64,000 nucleotides of DNA from positions 1-64,000 of the forward strand of contig CAVQDV010000005.1 of the NCBI GenBank assembly GCA_963711375.1, in the 5' to 3' direction. Made by a program: the position numbers and the translations under genes. The stretch is from CAVQDV01 sp963711375 (GTDB lineage Bacteria; Pseudomonadota; Gammaproteobacteria; Coxiellales; Coxiellaceae). The notes below the pieces were generated by a model. That model had not been told where the DNA came from. It saw nothing but the letters and a program-made list of their open reading frames with translations, and did not search any database. Position 1 is the first letter of the stretch, and every line of letters begins with the position of its first letter. Positions 28,226 to 37,030 of this stretch are shown here, one piece after another.

Positions 28226-28948
28226 TTATAGCTTCTTTGGATCAGGGATTAAGGCTCTGCACATGTAATGCTCATCCATATCTTTTTCGAAATGCATATA
28301 ATCAAGCTTGTCTTTGCCCCAATAACCGCCCCACTTCCAGCCATGTTTCGCAAAAATGGCCACCACCTTTTCATTGATCATGCCTTCATGTTGCAAATTT
28401 CTATCAAAATATTTTCTGCCTTTTTCTGGCTCTATTTTATTGTTAGCAACCACGGCAGGATTGTAGACAGGATTAATGTCCATCGCAACGCCGTAACTGT
28501 GAGGTGAAAATTTACCGGGACTTTGGTCATCAAAACGGCACAAAAACCCATAAGTGTCATCATCTTCGGAGGATTTCCAATCAATCGCGAGCCAATCATT
28601 TTGTTTAGATGAATAAACAGAAGGCAAGACCATTTTTTCAATTGGAAATTTAATTTGATACAACTCTTGGAAAATTTGCAGGGTTTCCCCAGCCAAAATA
28701 TTTAATATAATAAAATGTCCTTGATGAGGTTTATGATCAAAACCCCAATAATTTACCGTGAGATAACTCATACTTTTTAAAGGTAGAGGGCAGGCATCGT
28801 GCCAACTATGACCTTGCATTTTTGTAGCAATATCTGGGGGAATCGATTCAATCGTTCCCCGAAAACCTTCTTGGGCATAGGTAAAATTTGTAAAAAATCC
28901 AAATAATATTACTATTAAGAAGACGTATCTTTGCTTTAAATTGCTCAT
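28226..28948 (-). CDS. Exported M15-family peptidase (VanY/DD-carboxypeptidase-like)
   Basis: 240 residues with a signal peptide (LIVILFGFFTNFTYA|Q). The M15 zinc site is visible: SPHSYGVAMDINP supplies the first His and the Asp, and a later KWGGYWGKDKLDYMHFE supplies the Glu/His end of the motif. It should cleave D-Ala-D-Ala or L-Ala-D-Glu bonds in peptidoglycan in the periplasm. A GAGGAGAAT ribosome binding site precedes the ATG. It lies 20 bp after the B3 beta-lactamase gene and is likely its operon partner, giving a small cell-wall or beta-lactam-related unit. Confidence 0.88.
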   Translation of the reverse strand: MSNLKQRYVFLIVILFGFFTNFTYAQEGFRGTIESIPPDIATKMQGHSWHDACPLPLKSMSYLTVNYWGFDHKPHQGHFIILNILAGETLQIFQELYQIKFPIEKMVLPSVYSSKQNDWLAIDWKSSEDDDTYGFLCRFDDQSPGKFSPHSYGVAMDINPVYNPAVVANNKIEPEKGRKYFDRNLQHEGMINEKVVAIFAKHGWKWGGYWGKDKLDYMHFEKDMDEHYMCRALIPDPKKL

Positions 28949-28968
28949 GGATTCTCCTCATTGACACT

Positions 28969-29853
28969 TTATATACGTCTATTTTGGGCTTCGAATTTTT
29001 GTAAACTGAGCTCAATATAAAAATCCTTTTCACTGGTAGCGACAAATTTTTTGTAACCTTCTGGATCAACAAAAGGAATTTTAGCGTCTTTTTTAATTAA
29101 GGCATATTTTTCTTTAAGACCGAAATAACTTCCATGGGCTCCCAGGAAAATATCACATGGCAATGATTTTAATGTTTGCCACTGTTGCTCATAATCCTGC
29201 GCGATTTTAGGATAAGCCGAATTTTGAATCAACTTGAAACCAGGATTTACATAAGGGCCACCAACGATCACTACATTATAAATTATGTCTTTTTCGCTTA
29301 CCTTCATCGTCCAAGTCGTGCAGCCTTTTGTATGGCCCGCCGTGAGGTGTGCAACAAGCGTGGTATTTCCGAGTTTTACTTGGTCTCCATCGTGCAACAC
29401 TCGATCCACTTTCACAGGCTGGTAACGCTGAGTTAGGTCATTGCCGTACTGAAAATCCGCTTTCCCTCCTGATTCTATTACAGGAACATCCGGAGCCATC
29501 ACCATATACGTTGCGCCAGTTTCCTTTTTAATTAAGGCGCTTCCGCCTGCATGATCGGAATGCGCATGGCTGATCAAAAGAATTTTAGTGTCCTTAAATT
29601 TAAATCCGAGCTTTTCAATGTTCGCCTTAATCATAGGAACATCCTTCTCGGAATCACTGTTGATAAGAATATTGCCCTTAGGCGTCACGATTAAATAATT
29701 TGCCGCATAGCTGTTACCAACCCAATAGAGATTTCCAGCTATCCGAAATGGAGGAATCGGTTTACTTGAATCAGAATTAGCCTCAGCAAACTGCCAAGGA
29801 CAAGCCAATGATAAAATTAAAAGGAGGAAATGACATAATTTCTTAAATTGCAT
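28969..29853 (-). CDS. Subclass B3 metallo-beta-lactamase (FEZ/L1-like)
   Basis: 294 residues with a signal peptide ending about PWQFAEA. The B3 zinc ligands are in place: HAHSDHAGG gives H116, H118, D120 and H121 (BBL numbering), AGHTKGCTTW gives H196, and FLGAHGSYF gives H263. The GHTxGCTTW signature is specific to subclass B3 and resembles the Legionella FEZ-1 enzyme. It should hydrolyse cephalosporins and possibly carbapenems in the periplasm. Other B3-fold enzymes with different substrates exist, so activity needs testing. It sits between a DUF6817-like gene and the M15 peptidase, all on the minus strand with gaps of 20-25 bp. Confidence 0.9.
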   Translation of the reverse strand: MQFKKLCHFLLLILSLACPWQFAEANSDSSKPIPPFRIAGNLYWVGNSYAANYLIVTPKGNILINSDSEKDVPMIKANIEKLGFKFKDTKILLISHAHSDHAGGSALIKKETGATYMVMAPDVPVIESGGKADFQYGNDLTQRYQPVKVDRVLHDGDQVKLGNTTLVAHLTAGHTKGCTTWTMKVSEKDIIYNVVIVGGPYVNPGFKLIQNSAYPKIAQDYEQQWQTLKSLPCDIFLGAHGSYFGLKEKYALIKKDAKIPFVDPEGYKKFVATSEKDFYIELSLQKFEAQNRRI

Positions 29854-29878
29854 GGCTACCTCGCAATGTTTTTAATTC

Positions 29879-30439
29879 TCATTTGTTTACCATTACTTGC
29901 TTTATTTTAAAGACTTTCTCAAAATATTGAAAGCCTTCGAAGCTAACATAGGCCTCCATTTTTTGGAATAACTCCACCAAGCGCTCACCATATTCGTCAC
30001 GGATTTTTTGATTTCCCCTCGCAATTTCAAGTTCATTCGCCAGCGTCAGTTCGCAGAATGAAGATAGCGCAGCCTTTGTGGGTAAATAAATTTCTCCCGT
30101 AAATCGATCCCGATAGGAAGGAGCACTCTGATGGATAATTTCAGCATAGGTGTATGTTCGATCACAGGCAGAATAGAAATAAACAAGCGCTTCGGCTTCA
30201 GCGCCAATAATATCAACAATCTCTTTTCGGCGATCTAAGCTCACCAACTGTTCTGGAAATCCCGAAGTGCCATAGATAGCGTGATAAAGCCCTGCTAGGC
30301 AAATAAAATCTGCATTTCCCCAGCTTTTGAGAAGAAAATAGGTACCTTTAAGATGTTCAGCCAAATCACCATTTGTATGGGCTAGCTCTTTGGCGCCTAA
30401 ATTCATCAATTTTGTTAAAGCATCTTCGAATAAATTCAT
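29879..30439 (-). CDS. HD-like DUF6817 domain protein
   Basis: 186 residues. LKGTYFLLKSWGNADFICLAGLYHAIYGT near residue 30 resembles the DUF6817 opening, an HD-like helical fold seen as a tail on some biosynthetic enzymes. LDRRKEIVDIIGAEAEALVYFYSACDR and FCELTLANELEIAR follow. The metal-binding His-Asp pair of true HD hydrolases is not clear, so catalysis is uncertain. No signal peptide, so cytoplasmic. It is first in a minus-strand run with the beta-lactamase and M15 peptidase, with a gap of 25 bp to the former, but a functional link is only implied by position. Confidence 0.6.
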   Translation of the reverse strand: MNLFEDALTKLMNLGAKELAHTNGDLAEHLKGTYFLLKSWGNADFICLAGLYHAIYGTSGFPEQLVSLDRRKEIVDIIGAEAEALVYFYSACDRTYTYAEIIHQSAPSYRDRFTGEIYLPTKAALSSFCELTLANELEIARGNQKIRDEYGERLVELFQKMEAYVSFEGFQYFEKVFKIKQVMVNK

Positions 30440-30530
30440 AGTGTCCTCGAGTTACAAGATACCCGTAGCGTTTCAGTATCCAAAACAGAATTTCACGTGT
30501 CCGCAACAGGGAAAGTTGCTAGCTTAACTC

Positions 30531-31073
30531 TTGCACCGAAATGAGACAAGGCCCCTTTGCGTCTATATGGGCAGATCAAAAGAAAGTCTTGATCGGACAA
30601 AAAATCTCATCGAGACCATCGCTAAAACCCTAGCACATTTAAGAGGTAAAACTAAAATGAAAGATGAAGAATTGTATTACGGATTTGATTCCGAAAAGCA
30701 GAAAGCCCATGAGAAAAATTTAGTGGAAAAAGGAATTGTCACGAAAGAATTTCTCGATGAGTGTAATAAGAAAGTTAAAAACTGGAGTGATGAAGAGAAA
30801 AATGCCTTTATTCATGATATGGAGAGGATAATGAAGGGTCTTATTGCGGAAATTGGAAAAAACGCACCCTCATCGGATATCGTTCAAAATTTAGTTCAAG
30901 AACATTTTATTTGGCTACAGCGCACATGGAATCCTAGCAAAGAAAAATATATCGGACTGATTGAATTATATCAGACACCAGAATTTAGAAAGTTCTATGA
31001 TGACCGACATCCTCAATTATTGGAATTTTTTATCGAAGCAATGAAAGTATACGCTAAGCGAGAATTTTCATAA
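30531..31073 (+). pseudogene. TipAS ligand-binding domain, MerR-type N-terminus missing
   Basis: About 180 codons whose protein is the C-terminal part of a TipA-like MerR regulator. SLDRTKNLIETIAKTLAHL matches the end of the MerR dimerisation helix. DEELYYGFDSEKQ, VQEHFIWLQRTWNPSKEKYIGLIELYQ and LEFFIEAMKVYAKREFS are the TipAS globin-like antibiotic-binding domain. No HTH precedes it and the residues before it look non-coding, so the gene seems truncated at its 5' end. TipA naturally produces a free TipAS by internal initiation, so an internal start (ATG 30567 region) could still yield the binding domain alone. Confidence 0.6.
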
Positions 31074-31155
31074 GCCCTAACTCCCTGCTTGCAATTCTGC
31101 AGGCGGGGGACCCTCAAATAGCCGCAAGGACTCGTTTCGTTCGTTTCGAGCATCT

Positions 31156-31620
31156 GTAATCCCCGATTCCAGGGCCATATGGGAATATTTAGATGCCGCA
31201 TTTCTACCGCATTTATTGCCTGAAAATCCCATTCAATGTGCAGAACACCGAGCTTGGATAGGTTTTGCAGATGATCTTGCGCAAGAGATATCCCAATTTG
31301 TGAAGCAGGGCAAAATAATAACAGGCGATCAGACTCGTTTGAATTTTTTATTTAATATTCTTAATGAAAAAGTTAAAGGCCCCTATTTTTTTTGGGATAT
31401 TTTAAGCATGGTCGATATTACCTTGATCTCGCATATTTTATGGATTTATGCTTTGGACCAGCGAGTGTTACCAAGCCCCATCATTTGCCAATATCCCAAT
31501 GTCGCCTCATGGCTGACAAGTCTGAAAAAACGCCCCTCATTAATTGAAACGATGGGAGAAAATTTTTCTGAACATTTTGTGGCTCTATTGCAACGATATG
31601 ACTTGCTTTCCGGTCGGTAG
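31156..31620 (+). pseudogene. Glutathione S-transferase, 5'-truncated
   Basis: The frame is open from before 31156, reading VIPDSRAIWEYLDAAFLPHLLPENP in two parts. This is the end of the GST thioredoxin domain (the PDSRAI-Y region binds the gamma-glutamyl group) and the beginning of the helical C-terminal domain. It continues with FFWDILSMVDITLISHILWIYA and NVASWLTSLKKRPSL, a typical GST end. The first ~60 residues, including the catalytic Ser/Cys/Tyr, are absent, and no start codon precedes the conserved part. It lies directly after the truncated TipAS gene, both on the plus strand, so a local deletion may have removed both fronts. Confidence 0.65.
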
Positions 31621-31688
31621 AATTTAAATTTTCAAGGCTTCTTATTCAAAAGCCTAGTCAAGCGATAAAAAAACTCATCTATTTCGAG

Positions 31689-32444
31689 TCACTGTACAGC
31701 AGCCACTCCACCATCAACAATTAAATCTAAGCCATGCACAGTTCTTGAATCTTCAGATGCAAGAAAGACTGCAGCGCCAGCAAGATCTTCAGGTTGCATC
31801 ACATGATCACCAGATGGTGTTGGCTTTATTTGCTGCATAAAATTAGGATCATTACGAAAATCTTGATTCATGGGAGTTGCCGTAAAACCTGGAGTAATAA
31901 GATTAATATTAATGCCGAAACTAGCAAGTTCAGACACCATAGATTTTGCCAATGCTAATATTCCACCTTTACTAGCAGAATAAGCAGCGGCGCCACCTAC
32001 TCCACGTATCGCAGCCAGTGAGGAAATAAAAATAATTTTTCCATAATGCTGCTTTTTCATATAAGGCACCACTGCTTGAGAAATCAAAAATGCGCCTTTA
32101 AGATTGGTATTCATAACAAAATCCCAATCTTCAAGGCTATGGTCTTCGAAATTTTTAAATACTAAAGTCCCTGCATTATTAACGAGAATATCGATACGTT
32201 TATATTGCCTAATAACATGTTGAACAAGATTCTTAACGGCTTCTGGATTTACAATATCACAGGACATCGCTTCCGCTGAACCACCTTCCTGTTTAATTTT
32301 ATTGGCTAATTCAATCGCTTTTTCTGGCTGGTTTTTGTTAACAATAATTACCGTCGCGCCTTCTCGAGCATAGGCACGACAAATTGCAGCACCAATCCCT
32401 CGCGATCCGCCGGTAACTATGGCAATTTTATTTTTTAATTTCAT
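31689..32444 (-). CDS. Short-chain dehydrogenase/reductase (FabG-like SDR)
   Basis: About 251 residues. Rossmann motif TGGSRGIGAA near residue 12, NNAG near residue 88, catalytic Ser in FISSLAAIRG and the YxxxK pair in AYSASKGG are all present, so the Asn-Ser-Tyr-Lys set is intact. The classical SDR C-terminus DLIVDGG is present. The acid residue pattern after beta2 (IVNKNQPE) leaves cofactor preference unclear. The substrate is unknown; fatty-acid, PHA or secondary metabolism are possible. I use ATG 32444 because a GGGGGAT tract sits 9 bp upstream; an ATG at 32465 would lie before that site. Confidence 0.9.
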   Translation of the reverse strand: MKLKNKIAIVTGGSRGIGAAICRAYAREGATVIIVNKNQPEKAIELANKIKQEGGSAEAMSCDIVNPEAVKNLVQHVIRQYKRIDILVNNAGTLVFKNFEDHSLEDWDFVMNTNLKGAFLISQAVVPYMKKQHYGKIIFISSLAAIRGVGGAAAYSASKGGILALAKSMVSELASFGININLITPGFTATPMNQDFRNDPNFMQQIKPTPSGDHVMQPEDLAGAAVFLASEDSRTVHGLDLIVDGGVAAVQ

Positions 32445-32564
32445 TTGGTTTATCCCCCAGATCAAAGAATTCTTTCCTAAACTTATCCGCGTTTCTCATA
32501 ACGCAACTGCAAATCCACCCCTCTTTCCCCCATGCCAGGACTTGAAGATAGCTTAATATCTTCT

Positions 32565-33203
32565 TTAATGCGAGAATCTTATCAGATTGTAGAAGGAAGC
32601 TCCATTTTTTCCACAATCATCAAGTACAATTCGTATAATTTTTCGAATTTTTGGCAAGGTTTTCTCTTCAAACCACCGATTTTTATGCAGCCAAATATTA
32701 TTTAATGGCGAGGGATGCGGAAAAGGTATAAAACGCGGTAAATATTCTTCCCAAGCCTGAATAGTTTCTGTGAGTGATTTTTTTCGAGAATTTTTTAAAT
32801 AAGAATTCACCGCGTAACTTCCAACCAATAAAATGCACTCAATTTTTGGCATATTTTCAAGCAATTTTTCATGCCAAAGTGGAAAACATTCTTTTCTGGG
32901 AGGAAGATCGCCTGTTTTCCCCTTGCCTGGATAACAAAATCCCATGGGCATTATCGCGACTATACTTTCATCATAGAAAATTTCTTTTGGTATTCCTATC
33001 CACTCACGCAATCGTTCACCACTCGCATCATTCCAGGGAATTCCCGTCTGATGCACTTTCAAACCTGGCGCCTGCCCAATAATAAGCAATCTGGCTTCAG
33101 GATGCACTTGAATGGTTGGTCTGGGCTCTAAAGGCAATGCTGCTTCACAAGCTTTGCATTGGCGCACCTGCTCGAGCAGGCGTGAAAAGCTTGTTTGTTT
33201 CAT
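32565..33203 (-). CDS. Uracil-DNA glycosylase family protein (Fe-S type)
   Basis: 212 residues. It shows the UDG-fold motif GQAPGLKVHQTG near residue 43 and the C-terminal FPHPSPLN loop that reaches the extrahelical base. Four cysteines (C16, C19, C90, C106) are spaced like the 4Fe-4S ligands of family 4/5 enzymes. The DxxG-like NDASGERLREW segment follows. It removes uracil or deaminated purines from DNA in base-excision repair. It does not resemble family 1 Ung, lacking the GQDPYH motif. It starts 21 codons or fewer from its neighbours on no clear operon. Confidence 0.85.
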   Translation of the reverse strand: MKQTSFSRLLEQVRQCKACEAALPLEPRPTIQVHPEARLLIIGQAPGLKVHQTGIPWNDASGERLREWIGIPKEIFYDESIVAIMPMGFCYPGKGKTGDLPPRKECFPLWHEKLLENMPKIECILLVGSYAVNSYLKNSRKKSLTETIQAWEEYLPRFIPFPHPSPLNNIWLHKNRWFEEKTLPKIRKIIRIVLDDCGKNGASFYNLIRFSH

Positions 33204-33652
33204 GTTAGAAAACCTCTTGATTTCGTCGAATCATACAGTTTCTTCACATAATTTCAAATCTTGTTTTATTGTCAACCTAAGCACCTCGAGGCCTAAAATG
33301 TTGCAAGATTGCTTGCTTTTGAATGCGACTCAAGAGAAATAACGAGGCAATGTCTAACTGTTGCGGCCGTTCTAAGTCAGTATTCTGAAAATTCATTTTT
33401 TTATTATTTCTCAGGAACTCCCGTTTAAGAGAGAACCGCTGATTATTTCTACTTGTCTCTAGCAGGCGAATGCCCCGATTAGAGTAACCACATCTGTCCG
33501 GGTTTGTCCGGGTTTGTCCGGGTAGACTACATTAGTCCACCTACCCAAACTTTAAGAAATTTATTTCAATCAAGAAAAAATTTGATCCAAATAATCTATT
33601 TATTAATAAATTCTATTCTCAATACTTCACCCTTCCTTAGGATGCTTTCAAA
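33204..33652. other. Intergenic region without a recognisable gene
   Basis: About 450 bp between the UDG gene and the DUF4143 ATPase gene. I see no reading frame with coding character. It holds a degenerate REP-like sequence around 33411-33440 and a short 10-bp direct repeat described separately. It is AT-rich at both ends. Confidence 0.6.
33495..33523. repeat. Three tandem copies of a 10-bp unit
   Basis: The unit TGTCCGGGTT occurs at 33495, 33505 and, with one terminal change, at 33515, directly repeated. It is GC-rich within AT-rich flanks. No function is evident. Confidence 0.8.
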
Positions 33653-34861
33653 TTAAATTAGCTGCGATAAAAATGTAAGCAGCGGTGCAATCACTGGCTC
33701 TTTGTAATCGAAACAATCTTTATCAACATAAGGTAAATTTAAAACTAACTGAAAAGCGTGTGGTACGGAAATTTCTTTTTTAAAATAGTAAAGATTTTTA
33801 TTGAGGGTATGATTATTTGAATTTTTTACTTCCACCATAAACCAAGGCTCGTTATCTCGGGTCACTAAAAAATCAACTTCCCTCTGCTCTTTGTCGCGCA
33901 AATAATATAATCCCATTTCACCAAAACCATGATCCGTCCAGTAATGCACGGCTTTATGTAAATGGCATGCAACAAAGTTTTCTACTCGAGCCCCTGGATC
34001 TTTAATTTCAGCCCAATCCCACAAATATACTTTTGGCTCTTTAACCAAGGATCGTTTCACATTTTTGGACCAAGGTCTTACCCTAAAAATATAATAAAAT
34101 TCTTCTAAAATATTTAGCCATCTACTCACAGTATCAACCGATACTCGTATTGCTTTAGCGAGGGAGGAATAATTCAATTGTTGTCCCGCCTGCTCTCTAA
34201 GCAAAGTAGCTAACATCTCAATATGCGGTATATCTTGCACCTGCTTCAAATCCCGAATTTCTTCGGAAAATAATTGTCGCCGTCGAAGTTGATGCCATTG
34301 TCTTGAAAACCGTTCATTATTTTTAATAAAAGGATCGGGGTAACCCCCTAATTGGAACAAACGATCAAGCTCACTTTTTCCAAGCGATTTTGGAGAATAA
34401 ATAAGTTCACTGGACAAAGGACGCTGCAGAAGCTCTGAAATTGATAAGGGATGAATCCTATAAAGTAAATACCGCCCCATCAGGCTATCGCCGCCTTTTT
34501 GATAGATATTAAGTTTTGCGCTTCCAGTTACTAGAATATTAATCTTTGACTTATATTGATCGTAAAAACCTTTAAGAAAATTTTTCCAATGTTTATATTT
34601 ATGAAATTCATCTAAAATAAGCAAGGGTTTATTATTTTGAATTCGATTAACACCCAAAGTATTTAAAATAGCATCCTCACCCCGTAAAATGATTTGACGA
34701 TCTTTTTCAGCATCAAAATTCAAATAACTAACGGTCTCGGTCTTCGAACTTATTACTTTAGACAAGGTTGTTTTACCAACCTGCCTTGGACCAGCTAAAA
34801 ATAGCATTTGGTCATTTTCTTTAAAGTGCTGTTCAATGATGGGCTCGTAGATTCGTTTCAT
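33653..34861 (-). CDS. AAA ATPase with DUF4143 nuclease-like domain
   Basis: About 402 residues. AAA_14 module: Walker A AGPRQVGKTTL near residue 24, Walker B LLILDEFHKYKHW near residue 85, sensor LVTGSAKLN. The C-terminal DUF4143 includes WLNILEEFYYIFRVRPWSKNVKRSL and a VDFLVTRDNEPWFMVEVKNSN motif, a PD-(D/E)xK-like core (D, E-x-K). Such proteins are common in mobile or defence islands and occur widely in archaea and bacteria; their job is unknown. I chose ATG 34861 (GAGGAAGAAGAG upstream). A perfect palindrome overlaps the region just before it, suggesting autoregulation. Confidence 0.88.
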   Translation of the reverse strand: MKRIYEPIIEQHFKENDQMLFLAGPRQVGKTTLSKVISSKTETVSYLNFDAEKDRQIILRGEDAILNTLGVNRIQNNKPLLILDEFHKYKHWKNFLKGFYDQYKSKINILVTGSAKLNIYQKGGDSLMGRYLLYRIHPLSISELLQRPLSSELIYSPKSLGKSELDRLFQLGGYPDPFIKNNERFSRQWHQLRRRQLFSEEIRDLKQVQDIPHIEMLATLLREQAGQQLNYSSLAKAIRVSVDTVSRWLNILEEFYYIFRVRPWSKNVKRSLVKEPKVYLWDWAEIKDPGARVENFVACHLHKAVHYWTDHGFGEMGLYYLRDKEQREVDFLVTRDNEPWFMVEVKNSNNHTLNKNLYYFKKEISVPHAFQLVLNLPYVDKDCFDYKEPVIAPLLTFLSQLI

Positions 34862-34884
34862 TCTCTTCTTCCTCTTTTGTCTAT

Positions 34885-34902
34885 TATACGACATATCGTA
34901 TA
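34885..34902. promoter_or_regulatory. Palindrome upstream of the AAA/DUF4143 gene
   Basis: Perfect inverted repeat TATACGA-CATA-TCGTATA about 24 bp upstream of the start codon. It overlaps the region where a promoter for the minus-strand gene would be, so it could be an operator for it. The regulator is unknown. Confidence 0.45.
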
Positions 34903-35133
34903 AAAGTCAAGACTGTATTACGATATCAAGTAAAATAGTCCATTATATTTCATTAATAATCAATAATATATATAATAACTTAAAGATTTAGTGCATTACT
35001 TCTTACGAGAAACTGAGTGAACGGTCTCACGCCTATTTTATGTTTCCGGCAGATGAAAATCCAGAGGAATGTCCGATACTGATAATAAATTTAATATCGC
35101 TCATAACTGCAAAGCCTTAAATCAAATTTAAAA

Positions 35134-35175
35134 TATACTGCAAAAGTACCCATTTTAGGGTATGATTGCAGTATA
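35134..35175. promoter_or_regulatory. Nested palindromic operator of the AbiE operon
   Basis: Two nested inverted repeats share one centre: outer TATACTGCA (35134-35142) and TGCAGTATA (35167-35175), inner TACCC (35147-35151) and GGGTA (35158-35162), each perfect. The right arm runs into TATAAT at 35174-35179, a likely -10 box, 17 bp before the abiEi start. AbiEi antitoxins are known to bind inverted repeats in their own promoters and repress the operon, so this is the likely operator. The symmetry is far beyond chance. Confidence 0.75.
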
Positions 35176-35195
35176 TAATCAAATAAAAAGGGCTT

Positions 35196-36029
35196 ATGAA
35201 AAACCAAAAACCTACTGAAAGCCAGGGTAAGCGCCTATTACAACAATTGCTTATGAACGGTAAACGCATATTCAACATGCAAGATGCTGTGTCAGCGGCT
35301 ACCACGGAGAAAATACCTCATCTTCAGCTCAGAAAGATACTGTCAAATTTAGCAAAGCATGGGCGAGTCCTTAGGCTTCGACGCGGTTTATATGTCATTA
35401 ATGAGGTATTGAATGAACAAGCCGATATTCATCCATTCGCTATATCAGCTTGCCTGATTCAACCCTCAGCCATAAGTCACTGGTCTGCATTACAGCATCA
35501 TGGCCTAACTGACCAAATACCTCTAAATGTCATGGCGTCAACACCTAGCAAGGTTGTCACTCCTTCGATGCGTGAAAAAAAAGCACATAAATCAAACTTT
35601 AAGCATGCTTGGAAAATTGGTGATGTTTACTACGAATATGTTAGCGTCCAAGAAAAACATTTTTTTGGTATTGAACAAATTTGGTTGGACGAATATTTTC
35701 AAATATCGATTACTGACAAAGAACGTACTTTACTTGATGTATTTATTTATCCTAAAATGTTCGGCGGCATGGGTGAAGCCTTAGGCATATTAGATAATTC
35801 ACTTGCCACAATTGATATTAAAAAACTGGTTGATTACGCTATTCAGTACGATAAAAAATCAGTCGCTAAACGCTTAGGATGGGCGCTGGAGTATTTTGGC
35901 GTATCAGTTAAAAAAATCGATAGACTCTTAAAGGTTCCGATTCATTATTACTGCCGACTTGATTCTTCAGCGCCAGCAACTGGACCCTGCGATAAACGCT
36001 GGATGATTCAAAATAATTTATTAAAGTAA
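35196..36029 (+). CDS. abiEi: Type IV toxin-antitoxin system AbiEi-family antitoxin/repressor
   Basis: 277 residues. An N-terminal winged-helix-like segment with IFNMQDAVSAATTEKIPHLQLRKILSNLAKHGRVLRLRRGLYVIN, then the AbiEi C-terminal domain with SACLIQPSAISHWSALQHHGLTDQIP and KHFFGIEQIWLDEYFQISITDKERTLLDVFIYP. It is the antitoxin of the type IV abortive-infection pair with the nucleotidyltransferase downstream (6 bp gap) and also the repressor of the operon. It neutralises without a direct protein complex. A nested palindrome upstream fits its known operator mode. Confidence 0.92.
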   Translation: MKNQKPTESQGKRLLQQLLMNGKRIFNMQDAVSAATTEKIPHLQLRKILSNLAKHGRVLRLRRGLYVINEVLNEQADIHPFAISACLIQPSAISHWSALQHHGLTDQIPLNVMASTPSKVVTPSMREKKAHKSNFKHAWKIGDVYYEYVSVQEKHFFGIEQIWLDEYFQISITDKERTLLDVFIYPKMFGGMGEALGILDNSLATIDIKKLVDYAIQYDKKSVAKRLGWALEYFGVSVKKIDRLLKVPIHYYCRLDSSAPATGPCDKRWMIQNNLLK

Positions 36030-36035
36030 AAAGCA

Positions 36036-36902
36036 ATGAAAACATTACGAATAAAAATCAAAGATCAATGTAAACTTAAAAAATTACGATCTGATATCGT
36101 TGAAAAAGACTATGCATTGAGTTATGTTTTGGCAGGAATTGCAAAGCAGGAAAAACTTGCTCATTCACTCATATTCAAAGGTGGTACTGCATTAAAAAAG
36201 ATGTATTTTGGAGATTATCGTTTTTCAGTTGACCTGGATTTCTCAACATTAAATGCACCAAAAAAACAGGCATTAGAAAACGCATTGCAGGACGCGATGT
36301 ACACATCCAGCAAGCTTTTATCCAATTATGGTCCTTTTGAAATTAAATTAAATCGTTATCCAGAACGCGAGCCTCATCCAGATGGACAGGAAGCATTCAA
36401 CATTTATGTGAAATTCCCATGGCATAGATCCGCACTATGCACAATTAAAGTAGAAGTTACACATGACGAGCCAGTCATTTTAACACCCGAATATAAGCCT
36501 ATTTTACACGGGTATGACGAAACACTAGAGTGTACGCTCGCCTGCTACCCTATTGAAGAAATTATTGCCGAAAAATTGCGTGCATTACTGCAGACACACC
36601 AAAGGCTTGTTACACGAGGATGGAACAAACCTAGAGCACGAGATTATTATGATTTATGGAGCGTTTTAAACACTTACAGTTCTGCTGTTGATCGCGCCAG
36701 ATTAATTGAAATGCTCGATAAAAAATGTAAGCATCGTGAAGTTTCGTACGAAACTATTGATGATTTTTTTACGCCTGAATTGGTAAAGGAAGCTCAGCAG
36801 CATTGGCAACCTACCCTAGGAAATTTGATCGCTGGGCTGCCCGAGTGCGATCAGGTGCTAAAAGAAACGAAAATGCTGATTAAGAATATCGTCTTTTGTT
36901 GA
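36036..36902 (+). CDS. abiEii: AbiEii/AbiGii-family nucleotidyltransferase toxin
   Basis: 288 residues. The toxin core is IFKGGTALKKMYFGDYRFSVDLDFS near residue 48, which is the GG-T...DxD nucleotidyltransferase motif, followed by a KVEVTHDEP acid and PIEEIIAEKLRALL. Lys, Arg and Asp residues beyond are typical of the AbiEii active site. Such toxins modify tRNA or other RNA when phage infection disturbs the antitoxin. The C-terminal ~30 residues are duplicated as a decayed DNA remnant at 46821-46903. It forms an operon with abiEi. Confidence 0.93.
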   Translation: MKTLRIKIKDQCKLKKLRSDIVEKDYALSYVLAGIAKQEKLAHSLIFKGGTALKKMYFGDYRFSVDLDFSTLNAPKKQALENALQDAMYTSSKLLSNYGPFEIKLNRYPEREPHPDGQEAFNIYVKFPWHRSALCTIKVEVTHDEPVILTPEYKPILHGYDETLECTLACYPIEEIIAEKLRALLQTHQRLVTRGWNKPRARDYYDLWSVLNTYSSAVDRARLIEMLDKKCKHREVSYETIDDFFTPELVKEAQQHWQPTLGNLIAGLPECDQVLKETKMLIKNIVFC

Positions 36903-37030
36903 GTTCATTTTATTTCCCCACAATCCATCTTGCTTCGATGCTAATAAAACAGTGCTGAGCCATTCGAACCGTCGAGGATTGAATCCCCTCAAAAGGGCGA
37001 CCATCAAAGGAATGAAATGGAGAAAAATAG

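Noticed and set aside
28099..28377. 92-codon plus-strand frame
   Set aside because: It overlaps the M15 peptidase gene antisense for much of its length and has no coding character.
36036..36902. Lincosamide/aminoglycoside nucleotidyltransferase resistance gene
   Set aside because: GG-T...DLD pattern with an AbiEi partner fits the AbiEii toxin family better.
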